From: Zingiber officinale
Lineage: Eukaryota > Streptophyta > Magnoliopsida > Zingiberales > Zingiberaceae
DNA length: 64,000 bases
Assembly: GCF_018446385.1 (NCBI RefSeq)
Contig: NC_055992.1
Location: forward strand, 56,806,799-56,870,798
Direction: 5' to 3'
Position 1 is the first letter of the stretch, and each line of letters opens with the position of its first letter. Positions 21,321 to 32,476 of the stretch are shown here, piece by piece. Under the pieces are notes generated by a model. It had not been told where the DNA came from and ran no database searches. It saw only the letters and a program-made list of their open reading frames with translations. The translations under genes and the position numbers were made by a program.

Positions 21321-23123
21321 TGATATGGGTTGTGATAGGAGGACCTCTTTTTTGAGAGGAGAATGGGAGAAGTGGGGATAAGGGAGGCTAGAAAAGACAA
21401 GAGGAGAGGTCGTCCAGAAAAGTTTAGACCCGACAAAGGTGGGTCGCTCCATGCATGACAAACAGGGATAGGTCGGGTATGACAAACCGACCAAGAATGT
21501 AAAACCGGCCGAGCAGATAAAGTCGACCAAGCGTGTAAGATCGACCAGAAAAAAACCTACCCAGTAGATATGGTTGGCCGGATATAGAGGATCGATCCGA
21601 TGTAAAGAAAGTCTAAACTTGGGTGGTCCAGGACATAGCAGGGTCGCTCAAATACATGAGTTTTGCAAGCAAAGACTGGTCGAGCATGGGTATTCACCTG
21701 GATACATATGACCAACCCCACATAGAGAGGCGGTCGAATGTAAAAGTTCCTGACTTTCTACATAATAGACAGAGATCGAATGAACGTAATATACCGATCA
21801 AACTTATAAGCCTGGCGGGTAAAGGTGGACCAGGTTCTATAGGGCGAACGAACACAGATACATTTGATCTTATGTAGCTCTTGACCTATGGCTGATGGAA
21901 GGAAGGGTCATCGGTTAAAGTTGCCTCTACAGACTCAATTGAATGATTTTAGTCAATGATGTAGGGTTGGACATGCTCAAAAGACCAGCCGAGCATATGA
22001 GTTTGGTAAACCAAGACCGATCGAGTATAAGAGATCGATCGAAAGTAGAAACACTTAGCATTAAGATATCTTAAAAGGCCTATATACACCCGACTGATTA
22101 GTCTTGGTTGATACGGTAGGGTCGGCCGAATAGACCGGTCGAGCGTAGAAGCGTTTAACAGCATACGATCGAACAGAGGAAGGGTTAAAGGGCAAAGGCA
22201 TCTTCACACGTTTGAGCGATCAATCTCGGTCAACAGGCTATGATCGCCCAACTCTAATAAACAGGTCGAGTATGAAAAGTAAATCGAGCATAAAGGTCTT
22301 CAACCTTACATAGTTTTTTGGCATATTTATAATGAAGTCTTGGTCGGGTATAAGTAGCCAATCAAATATAGAACTAAAACTAGTATGGACAGAATATATT
22401 CCATATATGTGCCAAATAAGCTTATATGACTGACCAAGCATATGTAACAGGTGAATCATAATAATATACAATCATATGGCCACTTAATCAATTTGGTGGT
22501 AAATGTCTTCTAGAATTCTTCGTAGGTATGCTAAACGACAAAGAAGGTACATCTGGGGTAAGAAAAAGATTCCTTAAACTATTACTATTGCAGTTTTGGC
22601 TTACGTCATCTCTTAACAAACTTTAACAAGCCAGAGTCCACCTCAAGATTGTGAAGGTTAGATGAGGTGGAATAAAAAGGGGAATCCTTTCCACTGGCCA
22701 GGTACGCAAACATAGGCATTACATCCAATCAAACCCTAATTCTTCAGATAGTTTTCTTCTTCTTCGTCTACTTCTCGTCGGAGACTAACTTGAGTGTCGG
22801 AGGGCCTAGCCAGGGATTCCCACCTCGGTCTTAGGTCACTAACGCTTTGTCGGTTGGTCTCAGTGTGTGCAGAGAGACTAGATCATCTCATTCATCAGAC
22901 TAAAGAGCTTCCGCTAATCCCCGCAACCATCTCGCCGGAGCTCTTTTCGGTAAGATATCATTTATACGATCCGCTTTGGTTTTCTTAGATCGATCATCCA
23001 GTTTTCAGGTGTTTGCGAGGTCCGCTGTGGTTTTCTCGGATCCTCTCTTATTCACCAGTATCAGAATCTATCATCATCTCTCGCCATCCAGTGCTCCATC
23101 TCGCAAGCTTTCAGACAGGATCA
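21321..23123 (+). mobile_element. 3' LTR of Tat-type element 2
   Basis: It begins TGATATGG right after the polypurine tract and ends AGACAGGATCA, giving TGAT...ATCA ends and about 1.8 kb. The last 340 bases match the LTR pieces that flank the CACTA (1340-1381 and 7949-8119). Its 5' partner and pol are not in the window. Repeated GGTCGAxCxTA-type motifs are spread through 21,420-22,270. Confidence 0.7.
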
Positions 23124-24577
23124 GTCATAAAACACATCCATCCATATAATTGGTGTGCTAGAGTTCCATATAATTGGTGTGCTAGAGTTTGTGAGATGTG
23201 TATACTTGTCTTTATTTATTTATATTTTTTTTAATCCATTACATGCATAGTTATGAATCATTCCTGTCCCTATAATTAGTGTCATACATAATTGATTTCA
23301 TAGCAATTTAAACCTTGTAATCCGAAGCCTATTTTGACCATGAAGTTATCTAAGCATGTTTTGTTTCATGCATCCTAAACCAAAATCAGATTAATGTATA
23401 CAAAAATGAAATCCTAAACATGGTTATGGTCCTAACATCTTAAACCGAACCTAGCATACACCATAGAGCAATTCAAAACATGGTTATGGTCATAACATCT
23501 TAAATCCAATCTAGTACATGAAATCTAATATTATCAAGGAGGAATATAATGGTAACTAACAAAACCCCAGTTCAATACACCTACCTAGGAACCTAACATT
23601 ATAGTTTATAGGAACCAATAAATTCATAAGATGGGAAGAACATGCACAACCTTCCTAAAGCGAGATCATGATAGGTAACCATTATAATTTAGTGAGGGAA
23701 CTACCCTCCTCCAAAAATCCAAAATACTCCATCTACGCAGACCTTTAAAAACATAAGAAGAGAATTTAAACTAGAGCATCTTACCTCAACCCATGGTACC
23801 CGAAGTCACAAACCATAGCAACTAACTAAAGCATTACAAGTTAGGGAACATGCCTTAAGTATTTAGCTCCTAAATCCTTGTCTTCTATTGAAGCTCTAGC
23901 ACCGGTGGAGAAACAAAAAGGGGATAGGAAACATTCTTAGGGTCGGTGGCAACATCCCAAGTGAGGCTTTTGAGGGTAAGGTTTAAATAGAAGTGAGAGC
24001 TTAGGACCTTGTCTTCCTTCTTATATGCTAAGTCATTAATTGCATTAATTTTATACATATTTATATTCATATACTAATTTCATATTTACATATATCCATA
24101 TATATATATATATATAGTATTAAGAAACTATAATATGAATTAAATATATTACCATATATATGTGATATATATATAGTTTCTAAATAATCATTAATTTGAT
24201 ATTGAATCAAATTATATATTTCCACATATATATATATATATACATATACATAATAATTAAATATTATAGTTTTCTAAATATACATGTTTCATTAAATTTA
24301 TATTATATATATAATATTATTTATATTACTCATTAATTTGATATTGAATCAAATCTCCTATACATATCCATATATATATAATTTCACGTTGAAGATATAT
24401 CCATATCTTCAACTAAAATCTCCTATATATATCTTATAATTTTCCTATTTCCATTATTTATACTATATACTTTATATTTCCTATATATATCCATGGTTAC
24501 ATAGATTTTTATATAAAAACTAAGTCGTCAATTTAATATAATTTTATATGGATATCCATATATATAATATAGATATA
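23124..24577. other. Intergenic AT-rich DNA
   Basis: No gene seen. A 20-base-scale repeat (AAACATGGTTATGGTCxTAACATCTTAAA) occurs twice, at about 23,418 and 23,478. From 24,030 to 24,577 the sequence is AT-rich, with TA microsatellites at about 24,093-24,118 and 24,224-24,246. The Tat element inserted at its right edge. Confidence 0.5.
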
Positions 24578-24582
24578 TAATT
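24578..24582. repeat. Target site duplication TAATT (left)
   Basis: Identical to 40947-40951 on the other side of the Tat element; 5 bp is the usual size for Ty3/gypsy integrase. Confidence 0.9.
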
Positions 24583-25389
24583 TGATCCTGTCCGAACGCT
24601 GAGTAGACGGACGCTGGGGATGTGGCGCTCTCCGCTGTCTTCGACTGGCTGAACGAATCTCCGGCGAACCTGCAAGGGAGTCGAGCCGGGAAGGGGTTCC
24701 CAGTGACGACCCTCCGACGCTCAAGTCAGGCAAGAGGAAAACGATGAAGTGGCTCCAAAGATGAGAGATCGCATACCTCCGGCGAAGTCTGAGGGCTCTT
24801 ATATAGAGCTGTGGGGAGGCTTATGCACACCTATCGAGGTGTACACGTGTCCTTTACCATACCTTAGTATGGGCTTACCAAAGGAGCATGCCTGACACCA
24901 TACTGCTACAGTCCGAGCACCTCTCTGATGGGACAGCAGAACCTTCCGTCGTAGAATTCTGCGTATGGCTTGGTCGTCGAACATGCCTGTTGTCAGAAGA
25001 TGTTCCCCAATGTCCCCTTGTCCTTGTCTCTTTTTTCCCAGAGCCGAGCGTCCATCCGCTCGGCAGGCATCGGTCCGACCGGGCGTAGGTGTCGGTCCGA
25101 CCGGGAAGATTTCACTCCATCGCGTGCTCGGCTGAGACTGTTCCTTCATAGCATTGATGCTTTACGCCTCGGCCGAGCGTGCTACCCGCTCGGCCCGGCG
25201 ACCCTGTTCACCATGAGCGTCGGAAACCCGACTCCCCGTCGGGTTGTCTTTGATTCCGCCCGGACCCGTTCGGCCGGTTGACCCGACCCTTCTCCAATCG
25301 GATGGACCTCATGCTGACCCTTTTGACTTCTGACCTTCACGTGTCATTGGCTCCCCACAAAGGGGTCCCCCGTCCTTACTGTCGGATCA
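24583..25389 (-). mobile_element. 3' LTR of the Tat element
   Basis: 807 bp, matching 40139-40946. It reads TGATCCGACAGTAAGG at its minus-strand start and GGATCA at its end. Repeated GCTCGGCCGAGC-like palindromes occur near 25,170-25,200. Confidence 0.9.
24799..24805 (-). promoter_or_regulatory. LTR TATA box (3' LTR)
   Basis: The minus strand reads CTCTATATAAGAGCCC, a strong plant TATA box. The same sequence is in the 5' LTR at 40355-40361, where it would drive the genomic RNA. Confidence 0.65.
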
Positions 25390-25422
25390 CTTGCCTCCCC
25401 TTCAAGTCTAGTCGAAGGAGGC
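25390..25422 (-). other. Polypurine tract of the Tat element
   Basis: The minus strand reads GACTTGAAGGGGAGGCAAG directly before the LTR start. It is nearly identical to the tract of element 2. Confidence 0.8.
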
Positions 25423-25772
25423 GATTAGTCCGACTGACTGGACCGCCAGTCATGCCGAGCGGCATCTCTGTGAAACTATCCTCCGCTCGACCCCACGGGG
25501 GTAGCTATGACCTTAGTCAACGGCAACATTCCTCGGATCTCTTCGAAATTTGTGCCAATCTTCGACATTAAGGCCGGGCATACGCTCTGTGCCTCGTGAA
25601 GGCATTCATTAAAGGCACTCCAATGGCCGAATGCCACGTGGCGCTGCTGCCATCATCGTACGGCGGCTGCGTCGCGGGCGACGAGACCAAGGCAGTTTGA
25701 AATGGACGGCCCGATAGGGTCCTTGGTTTTTGCGACCTGCATTCGACGGCTAAGGCCGTTCGGGCCCAACCC

Positions 25773-25779
25773 TATAAAG
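25773..25779 (+). promoter_or_regulatory. Candidate TATA box for the antisense gene
   Basis: CCCTATAAAGC lies about 290 bases before the ATG at 26066. It is followed by a pyrimidine-rich leader (25,790-26,060) typical of plant 5' UTRs. This would give the antisense gene its own promoter inside the element; transcription is inferred. Confidence 0.5.
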
Positions 25780-26762
25780 CTTTCGCCTTCTTCCTCCACT
25801 GCATTTATGCTTTCGCGTGCATAGAAGTTTTCCCTGCCATTCCTGCTCCGGTGATCCTGCTGCTACTTCTTCCGGCAACCTCTTGCATTCTTCCTTCGAT
25901 CTTCGTCTGCTTCCGTAAGGTCCTTCTGCGATCTTCTTTTCATTTCTTGTTTTTCCTCGTGCTCTCTTCTTCTCTTCGCGTTCTCGTCTCCTGGTTACGA
26001 TTTGGTCCCCTCTCTTAAGCTTTTTGCCCTTTCGTCCATCTCTTGCTCCTTTTCCCGCTCGGCTTATGGCCAGCTCTTCTCAACCTCAAGACCCAGCCCT
26101 CGGCCCATGGTATACCACCATGGAGTCGCGCTTCGATTGGCGTGACGCCGATATTCTGATGGACAATTTTTACATCCCCTCTGACTTTGAACTTATCTTA
26201 CCCTCCCCCTCCGCTCGGCCTCACAAACTGCCGCGCGGAGCTATCTGTGTTTTCCGTGACTAGTTCATAGCCGATCTGTGATTTCCACTCCATCCCTTTA
26301 TCGTAGAAGTCTATAATTTTTTCGGCATTCCGCTCGGAAGCTTAGTCCCTAACATCTTCCGCCTTTTATGTGGCATTGTTGTCTTGTTCAGAATCCACAA
26401 CATTCTCCTCCGACCGGAGGTCTTCTACTATTTTTATTATCCTAAACAGTCCAAGCTGGGTACTTACATGTTCCAGGCTCAGCCCAATTTAGTCTTCTTT
26501 AATAAACTGCCCTCTTCCAATAAACATTGGAAAGAGTACTACTTCTATCTTCGTCTTCCCGAACGGGCCTCCTTCCGAACCCAGCGACAGGTCGGACCGC
26601 CAACCTCCCCTGAGCAAAAGAGGTTCAAGACCCGACCGGACTATCTTCATGCTGCCAACATGCTAGCCGGTCTGAAGTTCAACATCAACAAATTCTTACC
26701 CGAAGGGGTGATGTACATATTTGGTCTGAGTCCGATCCGGACTCCCCTCCCGAGCAGCTTCG

Positions 26763-26825
26763 GTAAGAATTTTACTTGTGCATTCGCCTTGATTGCTAAC
26801 TGATTTTCTCCTTTTTCCTTTGCAG
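26763..26825 (+). other. Intron 1 of antisense gene
   Basis: 63 nt, donor GTAAGAATT and acceptor TTTCCTTTGCAG, phase 1. Reading continues in frame across it (SSF to ADIVMES). Same position as 19076-19012 in element 2. Confidence 0.75.
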
Positions 26826-27553
26826 CGGACATTGTCATGGAGTCCGTGATGGCCGGGATTTTGAAGAGGAAAGCGGCGGCACTTGAGGCCGCAGCTGCCA
26901 AGGAGATGGAGTTGCGTGGCATTGAGCCGGTCGGCTCACACGAAGGGGAGAGCGAGACCCACGAGGAGTCGGCCGCTCAAGCCTCTCCCCGGGATGTGGC
27001 AAGAGGCGCCACGCCCAGCAGGGGACCAATAGTTCAAGAGGAAGGCTCCGCTCAGGAGGAAGAGCGCCCTCTCCAACAAAAGAGGCGCCGAACGGAGACA
27101 CCACTTCGATCGGCCACTTCCGCGGTCCAGCCGTCCGAATGGACCACCGCCGATTCTCGCGGCAAAGCCCTAGCGGTGGAGGCGATCTCGTCCGATCGGA
27201 CCCCATCCCAACTGGATGCGTCCGCGGACCCCCTCGAGGCCATACCTGTCAGCACCCTTCTGCCGTCTCCCTGCCGAGTCCAATGCTCGACAATTTTGTC
27301 CCAGTTCTCTGCACCGGCCTCCAATCCTTCCCCAGCTTCCGCTTAGACGACTCCCGGTCGGCGCCGTACCATCAGGGTCTCCCTGCATCTCCCCACCGAA
27401 GAGTTGATGCCTGAGTCCGATCGGCCAACCGCGCCTGAGCACATGATCACCATGAAGGGGCCCCTAGCCGAGATGTGGGCCGACGCTCGGGCACGTGTCA
27501 CGATGATTCCACTCGGCAATCTGGCCAATAGCCACATGCAGCAGGCCACTGGG

Positions 27554-27622
27554 GTAACTATGTTTTCTTTGGTCTTCTACGCGCTTTCTCCGTTCGGCTA
27601 TTAATGATTTTATTTATGTCAG
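27554..27622 (+). other. Intron 2 of antisense gene
   Basis: 69 nt, donor GTAACTATG and acceptor TTTATGTCAG, phase 0. It joins QQATG to RWVEEIAVSNR just before the coiled coil. Confidence 0.6.
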
Positions 27623-28296
27623 AGATGGGTAGAGGAGATCGCTGTCTCCAATCGTCTAGCCATGGTGGACGAAGAGTTAAAGAGGCTAAGGAGTTCGGGC
27701 GACGCCCCGCCCAGGGTCCTTCATACGCCGAGCTGCAGAAAGAGCTCAAGAAGACCCAAGATCTGTTGGCGGCTGAGCAAAAGAAGACGGCCGACCAGGC
27801 CCATACTCTGGTCGAACTCGAACGACAGGTCAAATCACTGGACTGGAAAATAAGCCTGGCAACCGATCGGAAGAAAACGGCCATCACCGACTTGGAGAAG
27901 AAAAACGTCGAGGCGCGGGGCCTGGAGCAACGGGTTAAGGAGCTGATGGATCAGCTGGCCGGCGAGAAGGCGGCTCGATCGGATGAGGTGACGAAGCTTG
28001 AGGCTGCCTTGAAAGAACACCAGGCTGCCGCCGATGCTTCCCGAGCGGCCCTCAAGGAATACCAGGAGGCTGAGCCAGGCCGGGTCGCCGCCTTGAGGAT
28101 AAATTACATCCGTTCGATCGAATTCTCGGAGAAAGTTTGTGAACGGATGTACACTGCCTTTGAGCTTGCCCTCACCGCCACGACGGACTATCTGAAGTCC
28201 AAGGGTCAGCTCCCTGACTCCGCTAGCATCCCAGCCCAAGACTATGCGGCGCTCCTTAGCACCATCCCTAAGGACCTTTATGATTTTCTAGAATAG

Positions 28297-28495
28297 AAGT
28301 CTTTATGTAATTCGCCCGTTCGGCCACAAACTTCCCTTTTTGTAATTCGGCCGCTCGGCCTTGATTCCTCTGATTTCAATGAAAAATTTATCTGTGTTGT
28401 GCAACTTCGTTTTTACTTTGCATGCTTGTAGGTGATTGGTCGGGGCCTATGATACACAACTCGGCCAACTAGGCCTCCCGAGCAGGCATAGGTGG
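28297..28495 (+). other. 3' UTR-like region of antisense gene
   Basis: It contains TGTAATTCGG and CAATGAAAAATTTATCTG, the kind of T/A-rich context in which plant polyadenylation signals occur. No gene. Confidence 0.35.
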
Positions 28496-28542
28496 CATAT
28501 GACTTGTCACTACTTTCCCTTGCCGCTCCTCTTCAAGCGTCT

Positions 28543-29914
28543 TTCGTTCCGGCCAAAGGGTTTATAGTCGCCGGTGCGACTCTCGATATTTAACGTCGGA
28601 GCTCGACGGACTTCTGGCTGGAGGGTTTATAGTCGCCAGTGCGACTCTCGATATTTAAAGTCGGAGCTCGACGGTCTTCCGGCCGGAGGATTTATAGTCG
28701 CCGGTGCGACTCTCGATATTTAACGTCGGAGCTCGACGGTCTTCCGGCCAGAGGGTTTATAGTCGTCGGTCCGACTCTTGATATTTAACGTCAGAGCTCG
28801 ATGGTCTTCCGGCCGGAGGGTTTATAGTCGCCGGTCCGACTCTCGATATTTAACGTCGGAGCTCGACGGTCTTCCGGCCGAAGGGTTTATAGTCGCCGGT
28901 GTGACTCTCGATATTTAATGTCAGAGCTCGACGGTTTTCTGGCCAGAGGGTTTATAGTCACCGGTGCGACTCGATATTTAACGTCGAAGCTCGACGGTCT
29001 TTCGACTGGAGGGTTTATAGTCGCCGGTCCGACTCTCGATATTTAACGTCGGAGCTCGACGATCATCCGGCCGGAGGGTTTATAGTCGCCGGTGCGACTC
29101 GATATTTAACGTCGGAGCTCGACGGTCTTCCGGCAGGAGGGTTTATAGTCGCCGGTTTGACTCTCGATATTTAACGTCGGAGCTCGATGGTCTTCTGGCC
29201 GGAGGGTTTATAGTCGCCAGTGCGACTCTCGATATTTAACGTCGGAGCTCGACGGTCTTCCGGCCGGAGGGTTTATAGTCGCCGGTGCGACTCTCGATAT
29301 TTAACGTCGGAGCTCGACGGTCTTCCGGTCGGAGGGTTTATAGTCGCCGGTCCGACTCTCGATATTTAACGTCAAAGCTCGACGGTCTTCAGGCCAGAGG
29401 GTTTATAGTCGCCGGTGCGACTCTCGATATTTAACGTCAGAGCTCGACGGTCTTCTGGCCGGAAGGTTTATAGTCGCCAGTGCGACTCTCGATATTTAAT
29501 GTCGGAGCTCGACGGTCTTCCGGCCGGAGGGTTTATAGTCACCGGTGCGACTCTCGATATTTAACGTCGGAGCTCGACGGTCTTCCGGCCGGAGGGTTTA
29601 TAGTCGCCGATCCGACTCTCGATATTTAACGTCGGAGCTCGACGGTCTTCCGACCGGAGGGTTTATAGTCGCCGGTGCGACTCTCGATATTTAACATCGA
29701 AGCTCAACGGTCTTCCATCCGGAGGGTTTATAGTCGCCGGTGCTACTCTCAATATTTAACATCGGAGCTCGACGGTCTTCCGGCCGGAGGGTTTATAGTC
29801 GCCGGTGTGACTCTCGATATTTAACGTCGGAGCTCGACGGTCTTCTGGCCGGAGGGTTTATAGTCGCCGGTCCGACTCTTGATATTTAACATCGGAGCTC
29901 GATAGTCTTCCGAT
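28543..29914. repeat. Tandem array of 21 65-bp units
   Basis: TTTATAGTCGCCGGTGCGAC recurs at 28561, 28626, 28691 and so on to 29857. The period is 65 bp, with two 63-bp units (28951 and 29079) that lack CT in GACTCTCGA. The full unit also contains ATATTTAACGTCGGAGCTCG. Each has a short palindrome-like core (TCGCCGGTGCGA and CGTCG-GAGCT-CGACG). The array lies between the end of pol and the antisense gene. Variable tandem repeats in this part of Tat/Ogre-type elements are known seeds of plant satellite DNA. Confidence 0.95.
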
Positions 29915-30023
29915 TCGGCTGACGATGCCCTGTACTTGCGCTAATTTTCCAATTTTTTACTCCTGCATTTCAAGTATACAGCCGAACGGAAAGTATACAG
30001 CATACATTACATTGGCGTACCTT

Positions 30024-31090
30024 TCACCCCGCCCGGTAAGGCTGGAGGTGGTTCGCGCTCCATGGTCAATCCAATTGTCGTCCGTCTTCATCCTCCAGAT
30101 AATAGGCACCCGAGCGGAGCTTTTCGATGACTTTGAAGGGGCCCGCCCAAGGAGCCTCCAGCTTGCTAACGTCCCCGACCGGCTTTACTTTCTTCCACAC
30201 TAGGTCGCCGACCTGGAATGCTCTAGGGATCACGCGCCGGTTATAGTTCTACTTAATTCTCTGCCGGTACACCATCAGCCGAACGGACGCCTTGGCTCGC
30301 TCTTCGTCAATCAGGTCTAACTCCATCTTCCTCCGCTCGGCATTGTCATCATCATAATTCTGGATCCGGACGGACTCTACGCCGACTTCAATTGGGATAA
30401 CTGCTTCGCCACCGTATACTAAATGGAATGGCGTGACGCCGGTTCCCTCCTTTGGGGTCGTGTGGATAGCCCATAGGACGCCCGGTAGCCCGTCCACCCA
30501 GCTTCCTCCTATGTGGTTAAGTCGAGCCCGAAGAATTCTGAGGATTTCTCGGTTGGTTACTTCAGCTTGGCCGTTGCTCTGGGGATACGCCACGGAAGTA
30601 AAGTGTTGTTCGATGCCATAACTTTTGCACCATTCTTCGAGCTGCTTCCCGGCGAACTGTCGCCCATTATCAGATATGAGCCGGCGAGGAATGCCGAACC
30701 GACAAATTATATGCTGCCAGATAAACCTTTTGACCATCTTCTCGGTGATCTTGGCCAGTGGCTCGGCCTCCACCCATTTGGAAAAGTAGTCGACCACCAC
30801 TAGAAGAAACTTCCGCTGACCGGTCGCCATAGGGAACGGACCTACGATATCCATTCCCCACTGATCGAACGGATAGGACACTGTAGATGCTATCATCTCC
30901 TCCGCCGGTCGGTGGGAGACGTTGTGGTACTTTTGGCAGGAGAGGCACGTCGCGATGGTCCGAGCGACGTCTGCTTGCAGGGTTGGCCAGAAGTACCCGG
31001 CCAGCAGGATCTTCCTAGCCAGCGATCACCAGCCCGGATGTCCTCCGCACGATCCTTGGTGCACTTCCTGGAGGATGTACTCCGCCTCCT
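30024..31090 (-). pseudogene. Tat pol: integrase
   Basis: Integrase inserts the cDNA into the chromosome. A HHCC zinc finger (HQGSCGGHPG to CLSCQKYHN) leads into the catalytic core: WGMDIVGPFP (first Asp), LISDNGRQF (second Asp) and NGQAEVTNRE (Glu, 35 residues after the second Asp), so the DD35E triad is intact. The C-terminal part (VGDLVWKKVKPVGD, SANHLQPYRAG) ends at a TGA at 30024-30026. No chromodomain is present, as expected for Tat elements. Stops within the zinc-finger region (TGA at about 31024) and after RQRIK (about 30,249) break it. Confidence 0.85.
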
Positions 31091-31832
31091 CCGAGCTCAC
31101 ACACTTCAAAAGTGGGCGGGAGAAAGCTTTCTTGTAGAGTTGGTCTCCAACGAGTGTGAACCGACCGGCACTCCTCCTCAATAGCTCGGCTTCCTCCCGA
31201 TCGGACGGTGTCGCATCCGAGCGCAGAAACTCTATGATGGTTGTCCTCCAATCGCTCGGGAATGCGAGGCCCTCCATCCGGTCAATGTGCGCCACCAAGG
31301 ATACTTGCTCAATTGGCTGATGGATGATGACCGGTGATATTGAACTTGCGAGCTTGGCTAACTCATCTGTCGTTTGGTTCTCTGCTCGGGGTATCTTCTG
31401 GATAATGACTTCTCTAAAGTGGACCTTGAGCTTTTCGAAGGCCTCAGCGTAGAGCTTGAGCCGAGCGTTGTTAATCTCAAAAGTGCCCGAGAGCTGCTGG
31501 GCGGCCAGCTGGGAGTCTGAATGGAGTGTCACCCGACCAGCTCCTACATGCCGGGCTGCCTGCAAGCCGACTATGAGGGCCTCATACTCCGCTTCATTAT
31601 TTGTGGCTTTGTAGTCCAGCCGGACGGATAGGTGCATCCGTTCTTCTTGGGGGGAGAGTAATAGCACACCAATTCCGCTCCCGCGCTGAGTGGACGATCC
31701 ATCCACAAATATTTTCCAGATAGCTTCGGGTTCAGGATTTTGCACTTCGGTAACAAAATCTGCTAAGGACTGCGCCTTTATCGCCGAACGGGGTTGATAC
31801 TGAATGTCAAATTCACTCAACTCCTTGTCCAT
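31026..31832 (-). pseudogene. Tat pol: archaeal-type RNase H
   Basis: This second RNase H follows the retroviral-type RNase H and is diagnostic of the Tat lineage. The catalytic pattern is seen in IWKIFVDGSSTQRGSGIG (Asp), NNEAEYEALIVGLQAA (Glu), LHSDSQLAAQQLSG (Asp) and, further on, RAENQTTDELAKLAS (Asp), so the active-site residues are all present. The segment is open for 268 residues. It joins integrase at a stop and is preceded by a frameshift near 31,840 that separates it from the RT and first RNase H. Confidence 0.85.
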
Positions 31833-31839
31833 TTGATGA

Positions 31840-32476
31840 GCCGTCCGGACGCTTCTGGATTCAGCAGCACTCTTCCCAATGGGCTATTTGTACGGACGAC
31901 GATTGTGTGTGCCAGGAAATAAGGACGAAGTCACCGAGCGGCGAGGACCAAAGCAAAAGCCAGCTTCTCGAGCCCAGTGTAGCGAGATTCAGTATCTTTT
32001 AGAATATGGCTCAAGAAGTACACGGGTTGTTCTTCACCGCTCGTCCTCACTAATGCCGAGCCTACTGCCTGCTCGGTTGAAGATAAATAAATACAGAGTG
32101 GCTCACCTACAGCTGGCTTGGCTAACATGGGCAAGGAGTTCAGGTATGTCTTCAACTCCTCAAAAGCCCGATCGTATTCCTCGTCCCAATGAAACTTAGT
32201 AGCTTTGCGTAGGATCTTGAAAAAAGGGAGACTCCAGTCGACAGTCTTAGAGATGAATCTTGATAATGCAATTATCCGCCCGGTCAGGTGCTGTACTTCC
32301 CTCAGATTTCTTGGGGGCGGCATATCTTGCAACGCTTTTACCTTGCAGGGATTTGCCTCTATGCCCCGCTCGGTCACTATATAGCCCAAGAAACGCCTGT
32401 CTTTTGCTCCGAACAAATATTTTTGAGGGTTCAGCTTGACTCCATACTTCCTCAGTGTTCGGAAGGTCTCCTCCAT
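31840..32476 (-). pseudogene. Tat pol: RT thumb and RNase H1
   Basis: Continues the polymerase after the active site: YGVKLNPQKYLFGAKDRRFLG (RT motif E region), then the connection (MPPPRNLREVQHLTGRI) and the retroviral RNase H with ICIYL-like start PLCIYLSSTEQAVGSALV and FLSHILKDTESRYTGLEKLA. It stops at 31931 (VLAAR then TGA), and the frame is still recognisable as far as GRVLLNPEASG. Confidence 0.8.

Larger units (their letters stand above)
26066..28296 (+). pseudogene. Antisense accessory gene of the Tat element, three exons (PF04195-like)
   Basis: It is read on the plus strand, opposite to gag-pol. Exon 1 (26066-26762) starts MASSSQPQDPALGPWYTT and carries the conserved globular region with VLFRIHNILLRPEVFYYF and FNINKFLPEGVMYIFGLSP. 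A 63-nt intron (26763-26825) follows, then exon 2 (26826-27553), which is acidic with a basic QQKRRRTE signal. A 69-nt intron (27554-27622) and exon 3 (27623-28296) complete it; exon 3 has long coiled coils (LQKELKKTQDLLAAEQKK) and ends PKDLYDFLE. All three exons join in phase. Stops at 26261 (TAG) and about ten codons later (TGA), a TAG near 27,343 and a frameshift near 27,700 disable it. Each stop is one C-to-T step from Gln or Arg. The role of the family is unknown. Confidence 0.75.

Noticed and set aside
24799-25281. ORFs in the Tat LTR (also at 40355-40837)
   Set aside because: GC-rich LTR sequence gives open frames on both strands; they differ between the two LTR copies only by neutral changes.
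27052-28239. Minus-strand ORFs inside the antisense gene
   Set aside because: They are shadows of the coding plus strand, which has the splice sites, homology and coiled-coil content.
28543-29914. CRISPR-like look of regular repeats
   Set aside because: Units are contiguous and similar over their whole 65 bp with no unique spacers, and the context is a plant retrotransposon.
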